A stretch of 64,000 nucleotides of DNA from Pandoraea apista. GTDB lineage: Bacteria; Pseudomonadota; Gammaproteobacteria; Burkholderiales; Burkholderiaceae. The notes below the pieces were generated by a model. That model did not search any database. It was not told the origin of the DNA and saw only the letters and a list, made by a program, of their open reading frames with translations. Positions 46,768-58,059 of this stretch are shown here, piece by piece (position 1 is the stretch's first letter; every line of letters begins with the position of its first letter). The translations under genes were made by a program, and so were the position numbers. Where the stretch lies: the NCBI RefSeq assembly GCF_001465595.2, contig NZ_CP013481.2, positions 1,054,001 to 1,118,000 on the forward strand, in the 5' to 3' direction.

Positions 46768-48006
46768 GTGAGTCGTCGTCGCGTCGTCATTACCGGTCTG
46801 GGCCTGATCTCGCCGGTCGGCAACACTGTTGCCGAAGGTTGGAAAAATCTGGTCGAAGGCCGTTCGGGCATCGCCAACATCACGAAGTTCGATGCGAGCA
46901 ACCATCGGGTGCACTTCGCGGGAGAAGTCAAAGACTTCGACACCGAGAAGTACATTTCCGCCAAGGAAGCCCGCCGTATGGATACGTTTATCCATTACGG
47001 GCTGGCTGCCGGTATTCAGGCGTTCGAGGATAGTGGTCTGCAGATCACCGAGCAGAACGCGGAGCGCGTTGGCGTGCTGGTCGGATCGGGAATCGGCGGT
47101 CTGCCGATGATCGAAGATACCGATAAGGCGCTTATCGAGGGCGGTCCGCGCAAGATCTCCCCGTTCTTCGTGCCGGGCTCGATCATCAACATGATCTCCG
47201 GCCATCTGTCGATCAAGTACGGTCTGAAGGGGCCGAACCTGGCGATCGTCACCGCTTGCACGACCGGTCTGCACTGTATCGGTCAGGCCGCGCGCATGAT
47301 CCAGTATGGCGACGCCGACGCGGTGCTCGCCGGTGGTGCCGAATCGACGGTGTCGCCGCTGGGCATTGGCGGTTTCGCGGCCATGAAGGCACTCTCGGAG
47401 CGAAATGACGATCCGGCGACGGCCAGCCGTCCGTGGGACCGTGATCGCGACGGTTTCGTGCTGGGCGAAGGCGCCGGCGTGATGATGGTCGAAGAGTACG
47501 AGCACGCCAAGGCGCGCGGCGCGAAGATTTATGCCGAGCTGACCGGCTTCGGCATGAGCGCCGATGCGTACCACATGACCGCGCCGTGCGAAGACGGCGA
47601 CGGCGCACTGCGTGCCATGACGAATGCGCTTCGCGACGCCGGTGTCAACGCCGATAAGGTGAACTATGTGAATGCGCACGGCACGTCGACCCCGCTGGGC
47701 GACATTGCCGAGACGGTTGCGGTCAAGCGCCTGATGGGCGATGCCGCAAAGTCGGTCGTGGTGAACTCAACCAAGTCGATGACCGGTCACCTGCTGGGTG
47801 GCGCGGGCGGCCTGGAGTCGGTGTTTACCGTGCTGGCCGTTCATCACCAAAAGTCGCCGCCGACGATCAATATCTTCAATCAGGACCCCGCTTGCGACCT
47901 GGATTACTGCGCAAATGTGGCTCGCGACATGAAAATTGATGTCGCATTGAAGAACTCTTTCGGATTCGGCGGGACTAACGGCACGCTGGTCTTCCAGCGC
48001 GTCTAA
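46768..48006 (+). CDS. fabF: Beta-ketoacyl-ACP synthase II (FabF)
   Basis: A 412-residue elongation condensing enzyme. The catalytic residues are Cys164 (TACTTG), His304 ([11 protein letters not shown]) and His341 ([13 protein letters not shown]). The GTG at 46768, with GGGGAG just upstream, gives the canonical [11 protein letters not shown] start; upstream ATG starts are longer than the family. Immediately after acpP, last of the fab genes. A hairpin without a T-run (48012-48034) follows it. Confidence 0.95.
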   Translation: MSRRRVVITGLGLISPVGNTVAEGWKNLVEGRSGIANITKFDASNHRVHFAGEVKDFDTEKYISAKEARRMDTFIHYGLAAGIQAFEDSGLQITEQNAERVGVLVGSGIGGLPMIEDTDKALIEGGPRKISPFFVPGSIINMISGHLSIKYGLKGPNLAIVTACTTGLHCIGQAARMIQYGDADAVLAGGAESTVSPLGIGGFAAMKALSERNDDPATASRPWDRDRDGFVLGEGAGVMMVEEYEHAKARGAKIYAELTGFGMSADAYHMTAPCEDGDGALRAMTNALRDAGVNADKVNYVNAHGTSTPLGDIAETVAVKRLMGDAAKSVVVNSTKSMTGHLLGGAGGLESVFTVLAVHHQKSPPTINIFNQDPACDLDYCANVARDMKIDVALKNSFGFGGTNGTLVFQRV

Positions 48007-48011
48007 GTTCG

Positions 48012-48034
48012 CGGGACGCCGCGCAGGCGTCCCG
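48012..48034 (+). other. GC-rich hairpin after fabF
   Basis: CGGGACGCC (48012-48020) and GGCGTCCCG (48026-48034) form a perfect 9-bp stem with a 5-nt loop but lack a following T-run. It may be an mRNA-stabilising structure rather than a terminator. Confidence 0.5.
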
Positions 48035-48174
48035 TCCCGCTGACCCACGCTCCGGTGAGTGTGCCCGGGCGTGCGGCGTCAAAGACACTTCCAAGCCGTG
48101 GCAGCGAGTGCTGCCGTGGTGCAATCGGGCTCGATAAGGGCCTGGCAGCCAGAGAAAATACGGATCCAAATCAG

Positions 48175-48774
48175 GTGAGTGAACGAGAAATCGACCAAGC
48201 GCTCGTCGAGCGCGTGCAAAAAGGCGACAAAGCCGCCTTCGAGCTATTGGTCGCGAAATATCACCGCAAGATCATCCGCCTCGTATCGCGGCTCGTACGC
48301 GACGCCGCCGAGGTCGAGGATGTGACGCAGGAGGCCTTTATCAAGGCCTACCGTGCCTTGCCGCAGTTTCGCGGTGAGTCGGCGTTCTATACCTGGCTGT
48401 ATCGTATTGCTGTTAACACGGCGAAGAATCACCTGGCTACACAGGGACGCCGTGCACCGACTTCGACTGAAGCGAACGCTGAAGAAGCGGAAACTTTTGC
48501 CGAGGCCGATCAACTAAGGGATATCAACACGCCTGAGTCGATGCTGATGAGCAAGCAGATTGCTCAAACGGTCAACACAGCGATGGAGGCTTTGCCCGAT
48601 GAACTTCGAACGGCAATTACCCTGCGGGAAATCGAGGGTTTGAGCTACGAAGAGATCGCCGAAGCCATGGGGTGCCCGATCGGAACGGTCCGTTCGCGAA
48701 TTTTCCGGGCGCGTGAAGCGATTGCCAGCCGGCTCCGGCCGCTGCTGGACACGCCTGACGGTAAGCGCTGGTGA
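48175..48774 (+). CDS. rpoE: RNA polymerase sigma factor RpoE (sigma-E)
   Basis: A 199-residue ECF sigma factor for envelope stress. Region 2 carries FELLVAKYHRKIIRLVSRLVRD and DVTQEAFIKAYRAL (about 20-75) and region 4 has the HTH LSYEEIAEAMGCPIGTVRSRIFRAREAI (split between about 155-185). The GTG at 48175 gives the family start SEREIDQALVERVQKGD and correct length, although the Shine-Dalgarno is poor. Its stop overlaps a GTG in front of rseA. Followed by its anti-sigma factor system and mucD. Confidence 0.95.
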   Translation: MSEREIDQALVERVQKGDKAAFELLVAKYHRKIIRLVSRLVRDAAEVEDVTQEAFIKAYRALPQFRGESAFYTWLYRIAVNTAKNHLATQGRRAPTSTEANAEEAETFAEADQLRDINTPESMLMSKQIAQTVNTAMEALPDELRTAITLREIEGLSYEEIAEAMGCPIGTVRSRIFRAREAIASRLRPLLDTPDGKRW

Positions 48775-48812
48775 GCGCGCCGCCGGGAAAGTTATTTTCG
48801 TTGGGGGATATC

Positions 48813-49514
48813 ATGGGATCAGCGACGGTGCAAACGCAGCGGGGGCTGCAAGCCGAGCGGATTTCCGCGTTAATGGACGGGGAATTCGATTCGGGCGAAC
48901 TGGCCGCTCTGCTGGACGAGGCTGACACCTCTGGCCGGCCTCTGTGGGACGATTACCATCTGATCGGCGACGCGCTGCGTTCCGATGAACTGACGCTACC
49001 GCGTTCGGAGTCGGCCTTTATGGCTTCCTTCGCCGCACGTCTTGACGCTGAGCCGCATCTGCTCGCGCCGGCTGCACTGGCCGACACCCAGGCCGGCGCC
49101 GCACAGGCTGCCAAGGCTGGGGGCTCGCGAGTCGCTCGCATCAACCCGTTCCTGCGCGTACGCCGCGTGTTGCCGACGGCGGCGGCTGCCGCCGCGGTGG
49201 CTGCGTTGTCGTGGGTCGTGGTGCCGCGTTTGCAGGATCATCCGGCAGGTGGCGCACAAACCCAGGTGCTCGCTCAGAGCGCCGCACCGGCGGCGGTAGC
49301 TGGCGGTTCGAGCCTCACTCGCGTCGCGCTTGCGCAGCAGCCCCAAGCGGCTGTGGCGGCCAACGGCGCGAGCGACGCTGCTCCGAACGATCTGATCGTG
49401 CTGCGCGATGCGCGTCTCGACCAGTATCTGGCGGCGCACCAGCAATACGCCCCGACCCCTATCGGCCAGAGCGTTTCCCCTTATATGCGAGCCTCGGCGC
49501 AAGCGGACGAATAA
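48813..49514 (+). CDS. rseA: Anti-sigma-E factor RseA
   Basis: A 233-residue membrane-bound anti-sigma factor. The N-terminal RseA domain (about 15-85; ISALMDGEFDSGELAALLDEAD) binds sigma-E. One membrane helix (about 125-140) leads into a periplasmic Ala-rich domain. I choose the ATG at 48813 because it is preceded by a GGGGGAT site; a GTG at 48771 overlapping the rpoE stop would add fourteen residues. rseB follows immediately. Confidence 0.9.
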   Translation: MGSATVQTQRGLQAERISALMDGEFDSGELAALLDEADTSGRPLWDDYHLIGDALRSDELTLPRSESAFMASFAARLDAEPHLLAPAALADTQAGAAQAAKAGGSRVARINPFLRVRRVLPTAAAAAAVAALSWVVVPRLQDHPAGGAQTQVLAQSAAPAAVAGGSSLTRVALAQQPQAAVAANGASDAAPNDLIVLRDARLDQYLAAHQQYAPTPIGQSVSPYMRASAQADE

Positions 49515-50573
49515 ATGCAGCGCCTGAGTATCGAATCCTTGCCGCGTGCGCCCATCGGGCGCACTTTCTTCCTGTTCGCTTTCCTGCTGGCGACCACGCT
49601 GCAATCGCAGGCGTGGGCACAGGCTTCCGCACCGACGGTCGATCCACTGATCGAGCGGCGCGAAGTCAGCGCGTGGCTTAACAAGATCCATCGCGCGGCA
49701 CAGACGCAAAACTACATTGGCACCTTCGTTTACCAGCGTGGTTCTACCATGCGTTCGTCGAAGATCAGTCACTTCGCCGACAAGGGTAACGAGTACGAGG
49801 AGCTCGAGACGCTGGATGGACGTCAGCGCCGCATTCTTCGTCAGAACGAAGATGTCTACACGCTCATTCCCGAGCAGAAGACTGTCTTCCAGGAAAAGCG
49901 CGAGAGCAAGGATTCGTTCCCTGCCCTGCTTGCTACGCCCAATCGCGATGTCCTCGATTTCTACGCGCCGAAGGTGCTGCCCAACGAACGGATGGCGGGC
50001 TTCGACTGCATGGTGATCGAGCTCACGCCGAAAGACGAATACCGTTTCGGCTATCGGTTGTGGGCTGACCGCAATACGGGACTGCTGCTGCGTGCCCAGA
50101 CCCTCGATGCGGAAGGCCATTTGCTCGAGCAGGCGGCGTTCTCGCAGATCTCGATCGGCGTGCCGAGCGAGAAGGCGCGTATCGTACATGCGATTCAGGC
50201 CACGCATGGCTGGCACGTCATCAAGCCGCAGATTACAGCGGTACGACTGTCCGACGCCGGCTGGAGCATCGACATCGACAAGAAGGTACCGGGATTCAAG
50301 GCGGTGCGTGAAGTGCGTCGAACGATGCGTTCTACGGTCGACGGGAAACCGCTGGAGGTCCAGCAGGTGGTATATTCCGACGGCATGGCGGGACTTTCGG
50401 TGTTTATCGAGCCGGCCACGCGTGAACGCAAGGAAGGCCACGGCAACGCCGGCGCGACGAACATCCTCATCAAGCGCTACGGCGATTACTGGCTGACCTT
50501 GCTCGGCGAAGTGCCGCAGGCCACCTTGCAGCAGTTCGCTTCCAGCATCGAGTACAAACAGCCGGCGAAGTGA
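49515..50573 (+). CDS. rseB: Sigma-E regulatory protein RseB (MucB)
   Basis: A 352-residue periplasmic protein that binds the periplasmic part of RseA and protects it from cleavage. An N-terminal signal peptide (LFAFLLATTLQSQAWAQA, about 20-37) is followed by the MucB/RseB domains (IHRAAQTQNYIGTFVYQRG at about 58-76 and a C-terminal half ending in a TLLGEVPQATLQQFA motif). Its ATG directly follows the rseA stop, so they are co-transcribed. Confidence 0.94.
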   Translation: MQRLSIESLPRAPIGRTFFLFAFLLATTLQSQAWAQASAPTVDPLIERREVSAWLNKIHRAAQTQNYIGTFVYQRGSTMRSSKISHFADKGNEYEELETLDGRQRRILRQNEDVYTLIPEQKTVFQEKRESKDSFPALLATPNRDVLDFYAPKVLPNERMAGFDCMVIELTPKDEYRFGYRLWADRNTGLLLRAQTLDAEGHLLEQAAFSQISIGVPSEKARIVHAIQATHGWHVIKPQITAVRLSDAGWSIDIDKKVPGFKAVREVRRTMRSTVDGKPLEVQQVVYSDGMAGLSVFIEPATRERKEGHGNAGATNILIKRYGDYWLTLLGEVPQATLQQFASSIEYKQPAK

Positions 50574-50703
50574 CCGGCTGTCGGGTGGGCCGCGACCGGC
50601 AACGGTGTGGCCCGGGCAGCGAGGTGCATATCAGACGCGATGCCGTGTCGGGTGCCGGACTGCCCTCAGGAATTCCGAGACTATCGCGTACCACGATCTT
50701 CCA

Positions 50704-52188
50704 ATGAAGAAGACTCTCCTGCTTCGTGTCATCCTCGGCGGCGCCATTGCCGCTCAATTGGCGGGAGCGCCTGCCGCCTTTGCCGCACCGGCCTCGGCGT
50801 CGACCGCACCGCTCGTTACCAATCTTCCCGATTTCACCCAACTCGTCGACCGTGTCGGCCCGGCTGTCGTGAATATTCGGACGACCGAGCGCGTTAGCCG
50901 CAATCAGCGTGGCTTGCCGCCCGGTATGGACGACGACATGGCGGAACTGTTCCGCCGGTTCTTCGGTGTTCCGATGCCACAGCCCGGGCCGAAGGGCGGC
51001 ACGCCGCGGCGCGGTCAGCCGCAGCCGGACGAGGAACAGAACAGCGGTGTCGGGTCGGGCTTCATCGTCTCGGCCGACGGCTACATTCTGACCAATGCGC
51101 ACGTTGTCGACGGCGCCGACAGTATTTACGTCACCCTCACCGATAAGCGCGAGTTCAAGGCAAAACTGGTCGGCGCAGACAAACGCACCGACGTGGCCGT
51201 GGTCAAGGTCGAGGCCAAGGATCTGCCGACCGTGCCGGTGGGGGATTCCAACAAGCTGCGTGTCGGCGAGTGGGTCGTGGCGATCGGTTCGCCGTTCGGT
51301 CTGGAAAATACGGTGACGGCGGGCATTGTGTCCGCCAAGGGCCGAGATACCGGCGATTACTTGCCGTTCATCCAGACGGACGTGGCCGTCAACCCGGGCA
51401 ATTCGGGCGGCCCGCTCATTAACATGCGCGGCGAGGTCGTGGGCATCAACTCGATGATCTACAGCCAGACCGGCGGCTTCATGGGCATTTCGTTTGCGAT
51501 TCCGATTGACGAGGTCATGCGCGTCGCCGACCAGCTCAAGAAGAGCGGTAAGGTGGTGCGGGGCCGGATCGGCGTGGCGATCAGCGAGGTCAGCAAGGAT
51601 GTGGCCGATTCGCTGGGTCTGCCGCGTGCGCAGGGTGCGCTGGTACGCAGCATCGAACCGGGCAGTCCGGCCGAGAAGGCTGGCGTGCAGCCGGGCGACA
51701 TCATCATGAAGTTCGAAGGCCGAGCCGTCGATCACGCGACGGATCTGCCGCGTATGGTCGGCGAGACGAAGCCGGGTTCGACTGCCACGTTGCAAGTGCT
51801 GCGCAAGGGCAAGAACCAGGATCTGCGCATCACCATCGCGGAAGCGGACACCGATACGCCGAAGGCGTCGAAGGCGCAGAGTGGTAGCGCCGATACCCCG
51901 CATCCGAATGCGCTGGGCCTGGTGGTCTCCGATCTCACCGATGCGCAGAAGAAGGACATGAAGTTGCGCGGTGGCGTGCAGGTGGAACTGGCCGAAGGTC
52001 CGGCGGGCCGGGCCGGTTTGCAGCAGGGCGACATCATCCTGCGAGTGGGTGACGCCGACATCGTCAGCGCGAAGCAGTTCGAGGACGTGGTCAAGGCGCT
52101 GGATCCCAAGCGCCTCGTGCCGATTCTCGTGCGTCGCGGCGATGCCACGCAATTCGTGCCGCTGCGCCCGCGCGCACCCGGCAAGTAA
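50704..52188 (+). CDS. mucD: DegP/MucD family periplasmic serine protease
   Basis: A 494-residue HtrA-type protease-chaperone. A signal peptide (about 1-28) precedes the protease domain with catalytic His133 (NAHVVDGAD), Asp163 (RTDVAVV) and Ser234 (NPGNSGGP). Two PDZ domains follow (about 290-380 and 400-490; SPAEKAGVQPGD and GPAGRAGLQQGD). The ATG at 50704 is chosen by the signal peptide; longer frames are not conserved. It follows rseB, matching the sigma-E operon pattern. Confidence 0.95.
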   Translation: MKKTLLLRVILGGAIAAQLAGAPAAFAAPASASTAPLVTNLPDFTQLVDRVGPAVVNIRTTERVSRNQRGLPPGMDDDMAELFRRFFGVPMPQPGPKGGTPRRGQPQPDEEQNSGVGSGFIVSADGYILTNAHVVDGADSIYVTLTDKREFKAKLVGADKRTDVAVVKVEAKDLPTVPVGDSNKLRVGEWVVAIGSPFGLENTVTAGIVSAKGRDTGDYLPFIQTDVAVNPGNSGGPLINMRGEVVGINSMIYSQTGGFMGISFAIPIDEVMRVADQLKKSGKVVRGRIGVAISEVSKDVADSLGLPRAQGALVRSIEPGSPAEKAGVQPGDIIMKFEGRAVDHATDLPRMVGETKPGSTATLQVLRKGKNQDLRITIAEADTDTPKASKAQSGSADTPHPNALGLVVSDLTDAQKKDMKLRGGVQVELAEGPAGRAGLQQGDIILRVGDADIVSAKQFEDVVKALDPKRLVPILVRRGDATQFVPLRPRAPGK

Positions 52189-52201
52189 TACCGGCTGCAT
52201 C

Positions 52202-52447
52202 ATGACCGCGCCGGCGCTGACCCTCTACGGCCGCAAGTGGTGTCATCTTTGCGATGACATGCTGGCGGCGCTGGAGGCAATGCGCCCGGCGTGGAATTTC
52301 TCGGTGACGGTCGTTGATGTCGACAGCGACCCGGCGCTTGAGGCGCAGTACGATGAGATCGTGCCGGTGCTTGCATTGGGCGGGCGCGAGTTGTGCAGGT
52401 ACCGTTTCGACGAAGCGGCGGTCGCTGCCGCATTGCAATCGGATTGA
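52202..52447 (+). CDS. Glutaredoxin-like protein (DUF836)
   Basis: An 81-residue thioredoxin-fold protein of the glutaredoxin-like DUF836 family, with a redox-type CxxC in WCHLCDDM (about 13-20) and a cis-Pro region PVLALGG. It begins 14 nt after the mucD stop on the same strand. Small glutaredoxin-like proteins between mucD and lepA are common in Burkholderiales. The substrate is unknown. Confidence 0.85.
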   Translation: MTAPALTLYGRKWCHLCDDMLAALEAMRPAWNFSVTVVDVDSDPALEAQYDEIVPVLALGGRELCRYRFDEAAVAAALQSD

Positions 52448-52633
52448 CGTTACGCCAGACCCATTCCCCGAACGACCTCAGAACCCTCCCGCCATTTCCG
52501 ATCTGGCGCCGTGATCCGCGCGATTCCAGACGGAATCGGTGCACTTTCGGCTAAAATGTCGTGTTTGCCGATTCTCTCGAAAGCCGCTGCCGAGCCGAAT
52601 CCGATGGCACCGACTTTTCTATAGCCCCGCCTC

Positions 52634-54439
<1,806 letters not shown>

Positions 54440-54457
54440 CGTAGCGACAGGTCCCGC

Positions 54458-55372
54458 ATGAATTTCGCCCTGATTCTTTTGATCCTGGTGCTGGTGACCG
54501 GGGTGGCCTGGGTGGCCGACAAGTTGGTGTTTCAACCGGCGCGCCGCCGGGCAGCACAGGAGGCTGTGGCGCAATTCGATCAGCAGCAGCTTTCATTGCA
54601 GGGCACCGGCGTGCCGGGCTCAGGCCCGCAGGAAGGCAACGCGCTGTCGAGCGCCCGGGCAAAAGTGCGCGACGACAAGTTGCGCCAGCCATGGTGGCTG
54701 GAGTATTCGGCGAGCTTCTTCCCGGTGATTCTGGCGGTGTTCGTGCTGCGCTCGTTCGTGGTCGAGCCGTTCAAGATTCCGTCCGGTTCGATGATCCCGA
54801 CGCTGCTCGTGGGCGATTTCATTCTCGTGAACAAGTTCGACTACGGGATTCGCCTGCCGGTGATCAACAAGAAGATCGTCGAACTGGGCGAGCCTAAGCG
54901 TGGCGACGTGGTGGTATTCCGCTACCCGAAAGATGAGTCGATGGACTACATCAAGCGCGTGATCGGGGTGCCGGGCGACGTGGTGGCGTACGAGAACAAG
55001 AAGCTCACGGTGAACGGTCAGCCGGTGCCCGAGACGGCCCTGCCGGACTACTTCGACGACGAGCACATCGCTTACTTTAAACAGTTCGAAGAGACGGTGG
55101 GGGGCGTGAGCCACCGGATTCTGAACGATCCGAACGTGCCGCCGTACATCATGGGCGCCGACGACTTCCCGAACAAGCAGAACTGTCAGTACAACAGCCA
55201 AGGCGTGATCTGCAAGGTGCCGCCGGGCAACTACTTCATGATGGGCGACAACCGAGACAACAGCGCAGACAGCCGTTACTGGGGCTTCGTACCCGAGCAG
55301 AACATCGTGGGCCGGGCGTTCTTCATCTGGATGAATTTCTCGAACCTCAAGCGCCTGGGCGGCTTCCAGTAG
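54458..55372 (+). CDS. lepB: Signal peptidase I (LepB)
   Basis: A 304-residue inner-membrane signal peptidase. Two N-terminal membrane segments (about 2-25 and 85-103) precede the catalytic domain with Ser111 (PSGSMIPTL) and Lys166 (YIKRVIGVPGD). The C-terminal GDNRDNSADSRYWG block is typical. Co-transcribed with lepA. A hairpin terminator follows. Confidence 0.95.
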   Translation: MNFALILLILVLVTGVAWVADKLVFQPARRRAAQEAVAQFDQQQLSLQGTGVPGSGPQEGNALSSARAKVRDDKLRQPWWLEYSASFFPVILAVFVLRSFVVEPFKIPSGSMIPTLLVGDFILVNKFDYGIRLPVINKKIVELGEPKRGDVVVFRYPKDESMDYIKRVIGVPGDVVAYENKKLTVNGQPVPETALPDYFDDEHIAYFKQFEETVGGVSHRILNDPNVPPYIMGADDFPNKQNCQYNSQGVICKVPPGNYFMMGDNRDNSADSRYWGFVPEQNIVGRAFFIWMNFSNLKRLGGFQ

Positions 55373-55420
55373 GCGTCTGCCAACCGGGGAGGCGTTCTCC
55401 CCGGGATTGGGTTCGATTGA

Positions 55421-55464
55421 TGCGGAAATTGACGGTAAATTGTCGATTTCCGCATTATTATTTT
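55421..55464 (+). terminator. Intrinsic terminator after lepB
   Basis: TGCGGAAAT (55421-55429) pairs with ATTTCCGCA (55446-55454). The stem can be extended inward to 14 bp by including two G-U pairs, leaving a small loop, and is followed by TTATTATTTT. It separates lepA-lepB from the rnc block. Confidence 0.8.
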
Positions 55465-55646
55465 AAAAATTAAAACAATTGATGCGACGGTTGTAGGCCC
55501 CGGGGAAGATCGATCCGTCGTCACCTCGGAAATGTCCGATCCGCACCCCTCGCGCGAGTCCGAAAAGCCCGTCAGACGGCGGTTAAGCCCGTCGTTTCTT
55601 GGCGACGACGCGCGCCGGGGCGGAAGCGTCGCGCTATACTTGCGCC

Positions 55647-56672
55647 ATGTCTCAATCACTGAACCAACTGGAAGAACGTCTCCAGTATCGTTTCCACGAT
55701 GCGGAATTGCTTTGCCAAGCACTGACGCATCGTAGCCATAGTGCCGCCAACAATGAGCGGTTGGAGTTTCTCGGCGATTCCATTCTGAACTGTTCGGTCG
55801 CAGCGATTCTGTTCCGTCGCTACGGCAAGCTCGACGAAGGCGACCTCTCGCGTGTGCGCGCCAATCTCGTCAAACAACAGTCGTTGTACGAAATTGCGCA
55901 GACGCTGGGGGTTTCCGACTTCCTGCGCCTGGGCGAGGGTGAACTCAAGAGCGGCGGTTTCCGTCGTCCGTCGATTCTGGCCGACACGCTCGAAGCGCTG
56001 TTCGGGGCGATGTATCTCGATGGCGGTTTCGATGCGGCGTATGCGGCGATCGAGCGCCTGTACACGCCGGTGCTCGAACATGTCGATCCGAAGACACTTG
56101 GCAAAGACGCCAAGACGTTGCTTCAGGAATATCTGCAAGGTCACAAGATCGCGTTGCCGCAGTACACCGTCATTGCAACGCATGGTGCGGCACACAACCA
56201 GCAATTCGAAGTTGAGTGCACCGTGCCGAAGCTCGACATCAAGGTCGGTGGCTCGGGCGCGAGCCGACGTGCAGCCGAGCAGGCTGCCGCCAAGAAGGCG
56301 TTGGAGGAAGTGCAGAAGATGCCGGCGCTAGCCAAGCCGAAGGCGGAGAAGAGCGCCAAGGCGGCGAAAAAGCGTGCTGCGAAGGCGGCGGCATCCGAGG
56401 CAAAGAAGGCGGGGCAGATGAGTTCCATCCCGCCGGGCGAGGCACGCGAGCCGAAGGACGCGAAAGACACGAAGGATGCAAAGGACGCCAGGGAGCCGAA
56501 GGACACCCGTGATGCCGCTACCGGCGCGGGCAGTGTTCCGGCCATGACGGCGTCCGCCAGCAACGGCGCGGGTCGTTCAGCGACAGCCCCTGCGGAGAAG
56601 AACGCAGAGAAAGCCATCGAGAAGGCTGCTGAGAAGAGCGACGTCGCCAAGCAACCCCCGGCAGCCGCCTGA
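55647..56672 (+). CDS. rnc: Ribonuclease III with a long Lys/Ala-rich tail
   Basis: A 341-residue RNase III. The signature [13 protein letters not shown] contains Glu40 and Asp44; the dsRNA-binding domain ends near residue 222. The remaining 120 residues are a low-complexity tail ([19 protein letters not shown] and repeats like KDAKDTKD), against 225-250 residues in most bacteria; some Burkholderia proteins also have a tail. The ATG at 55647 gives [10 protein letters not shown]. It processes rRNA and other double-stranded RNAs. era follows after 58 bp. Confidence 0.94.
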   Translation: MSQSLNQLEERLQYRFHDAELLCQALTHRSHSAANNERLEFLGDSILNCSVAAILFRRYGKLDEGDLSRVRANLVKQQSLYEIAQTLGVSDFLRLGEGELKSGGFRRPSILADTLEALFGAMYLDGGFDAAYAAIERLYTPVLEHVDPKTLGKDAKTLLQEYLQGHKIALPQYTVIATHGAAHNQQFEVECTVPKLDIKVGGSGASRRAAEQAAAKKALEEVQKMPALAKPKAEKSAKAAKKRAAKAAASEAKKAGQMSSIPPGEAREPKDAKDTKDAKDAREPKDTRDAATGAGSVPAMTASASNGAGRSATAPAEKNAEKAIEKAAEKSDVAKQPPAAA

Positions 56673-56730
56673 GCCCCATTCAAAGGGGAGGGCGCGCGGC
56701 GCCGGCCCCCTATCAAGAGAGTTTCCAACC

Positions 56731-58059
56731 ATGAACGATAAGACGGATTTTCGCTGCGGGACCGTGGCGATCGTCGGGCGTCCGAACGTCGGCAAATCGA
56801 CGATGCTCAATGCCCTCGTCGGTCAGAAGATCAGCATTACGTCGCGCAAGGCGCAGACGACGCGCCATCGCATCACCGGCATTTGCACCACGGACGATGC
56901 GCAGTACATCTTTGTCGACACACCGGGCTTTCAGACCCGTCATGCTACGGCGCTGAATCGCTCGCTTAATCGCGCTGTGACGTCCACGCTCTCGAGCGTC
57001 GATGTCGTGCTGTTCGTCATCGAAGCGGGCAATTTCGGCCCGGACGACGAGAAGGTACTCAACCTGCTGCCCGACAACACGCCGGTGCTCCTCATCGTCA
57101 ACAAGCTCGATCGCATGGCCGATAAGGCGAAGGTATTGCCTTTCCTGCAATCGATGGGCGAGAAGCGGGATTTCCGCGAAATCGTGCCGCTTTCGGCAAA
57201 GCGTGCGGACGACATCAAGCACCTGCTGGGTGTGCTGCGTCCGTATCTGCTCGAGGGCGATCCGATCTATGGCGAGGACGACCTGACCGATCGCAGTGAA
57301 CGGTTCATGGCGTCGGAAATCCTGCGCGAGAAGGTATTCCGCTGGACCGGCGATGAGTTGCCGTACACCAGCACCGTCGTCATCGATAAGTTCGAGCAGG
57401 AAGGGAATCTGCGCCGGATCTTCGCCACGATTCTGGTCGATCGAGATAACCACAAGGCGATGATCATCGGCAACAAGGGTGCCAAGCTCAAGCAGATTTC
57501 CACCGATGCGCGTGTCGATATGGAGAAGCTTTTCGACGGGCCCGTGTATCTGGAAGTCTGGATCAAGGTCAAGGGCGGTTTGCGTCCGCTAGAGGGCGAT
57601 GCGTTGCTGTCCGGCTTCTATCTGAACGAATTGCTGGTCAAGTTCTGTGCACGCGACGATCCGCACGACAAGCTGTTCCAGCACTATCTGACCACGCTGC
57701 ACCATCTCGCACATGGCGAGCCGGCAGGCGTCATCCTGCGGGCGTTCGAGCGTGTGTTGCTGCGCGAGACCGGATACGCCGTTGCGTTTGACCGTTGCAC
57801 GCAGACGCGCGGCAAAGTGGTGCCCGAGCGCCGTTACGTATTTCATCCCGACTGGGGGGTGCGCCCGGCGCGCGGCGACGAGCCGTCCGACTGGCCGGTC
57901 GTCATCGGGCAGACGTTGCTCGACATGGAGCAAGACGATTATTCCCGGGCGCAGACCGTGCAGCAAAGCAAGCTGCTCATGCGCTTTCTACTCAACCACC
58001 ATTTGGGCGGCGTTCCGCTCAATACCCGGCAGATCCTGCTCGACCTGCAAAAACTATGA
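56731..58059 (+). CDS. era: Fused Era GTPase and C-terminal RecO region
   Basis: One uninterrupted 442-codon frame. Residues 1-281 are Era, a GTPase required for 16S rRNA/30S assembly: G1 GRPNVGKST (16-24), DTPG (63-66), NKLD (124-127), SAK (155-157), and the KH domain with GNKG (247-250), up to WIKVK. The final 15-20 residues of Era are missing. From about 283 on, [18 protein letters not shown] and the rest match the C-terminal helical and zinc-finger-like part of the DNA repair protein RecO; the RecO N-terminal OB-fold of about 100 residues is absent. Normal Era is about 300 and RecO about 260 residues in separate genes. The frame overlaps pdxJ (ATGA). Natural in-frame deletion or assembly error. 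Confidence 0.85.
   Translation: MNDKTDFRCGTVAIVGRPNVGKSTMLNALVGQKISITSRKAQTTRHRITGICTTDDAQYIFVDTPGFQTRHATALNRSLNRAVTSTLSSVDVVLFVIEAGNFGPDDEKVLNLLPDNTPVLLIVNKLDRMADKAKVLPFLQSMGEKRDFREIVPLSAKRADDIKHLLGVLRPYLLEGDPIYGEDDLTDRSERFMASEILREKVFRWTGDELPYTSTVVIDKFEQEGNLRRIFATILVDRDNHKAMIIGNKGAKLKQISTDARVDMEKLFDGPVYLEVWIKVKGGLRPLEGDALLSGFYLNELLVKFCARDDPHDKLFQHYLTTLHHLAHGEPAGVILRAFERVLLRETGYAVAFDRCTQTRGKVVPERRYVFHPDWGVRPARGDEPSDWPVVIGQTLLDMEQDDYSRAQTVQQSKLLMRFLLNHHLGGVPLNTRQILLDLQKL

Noticed and set aside
48012..48034. fabF-rpoE hairpin as a terminator
   Set aside because: No T-run follows on either strand, so I list it only as a hairpin.
55384..55404. CCGGGGAG/CTCCCCGG hairpin after lepB as the lepB terminator
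   Set aside because: It lacks a T-run; the larger hairpin at 55,421 with TTATTATTTT fits better.
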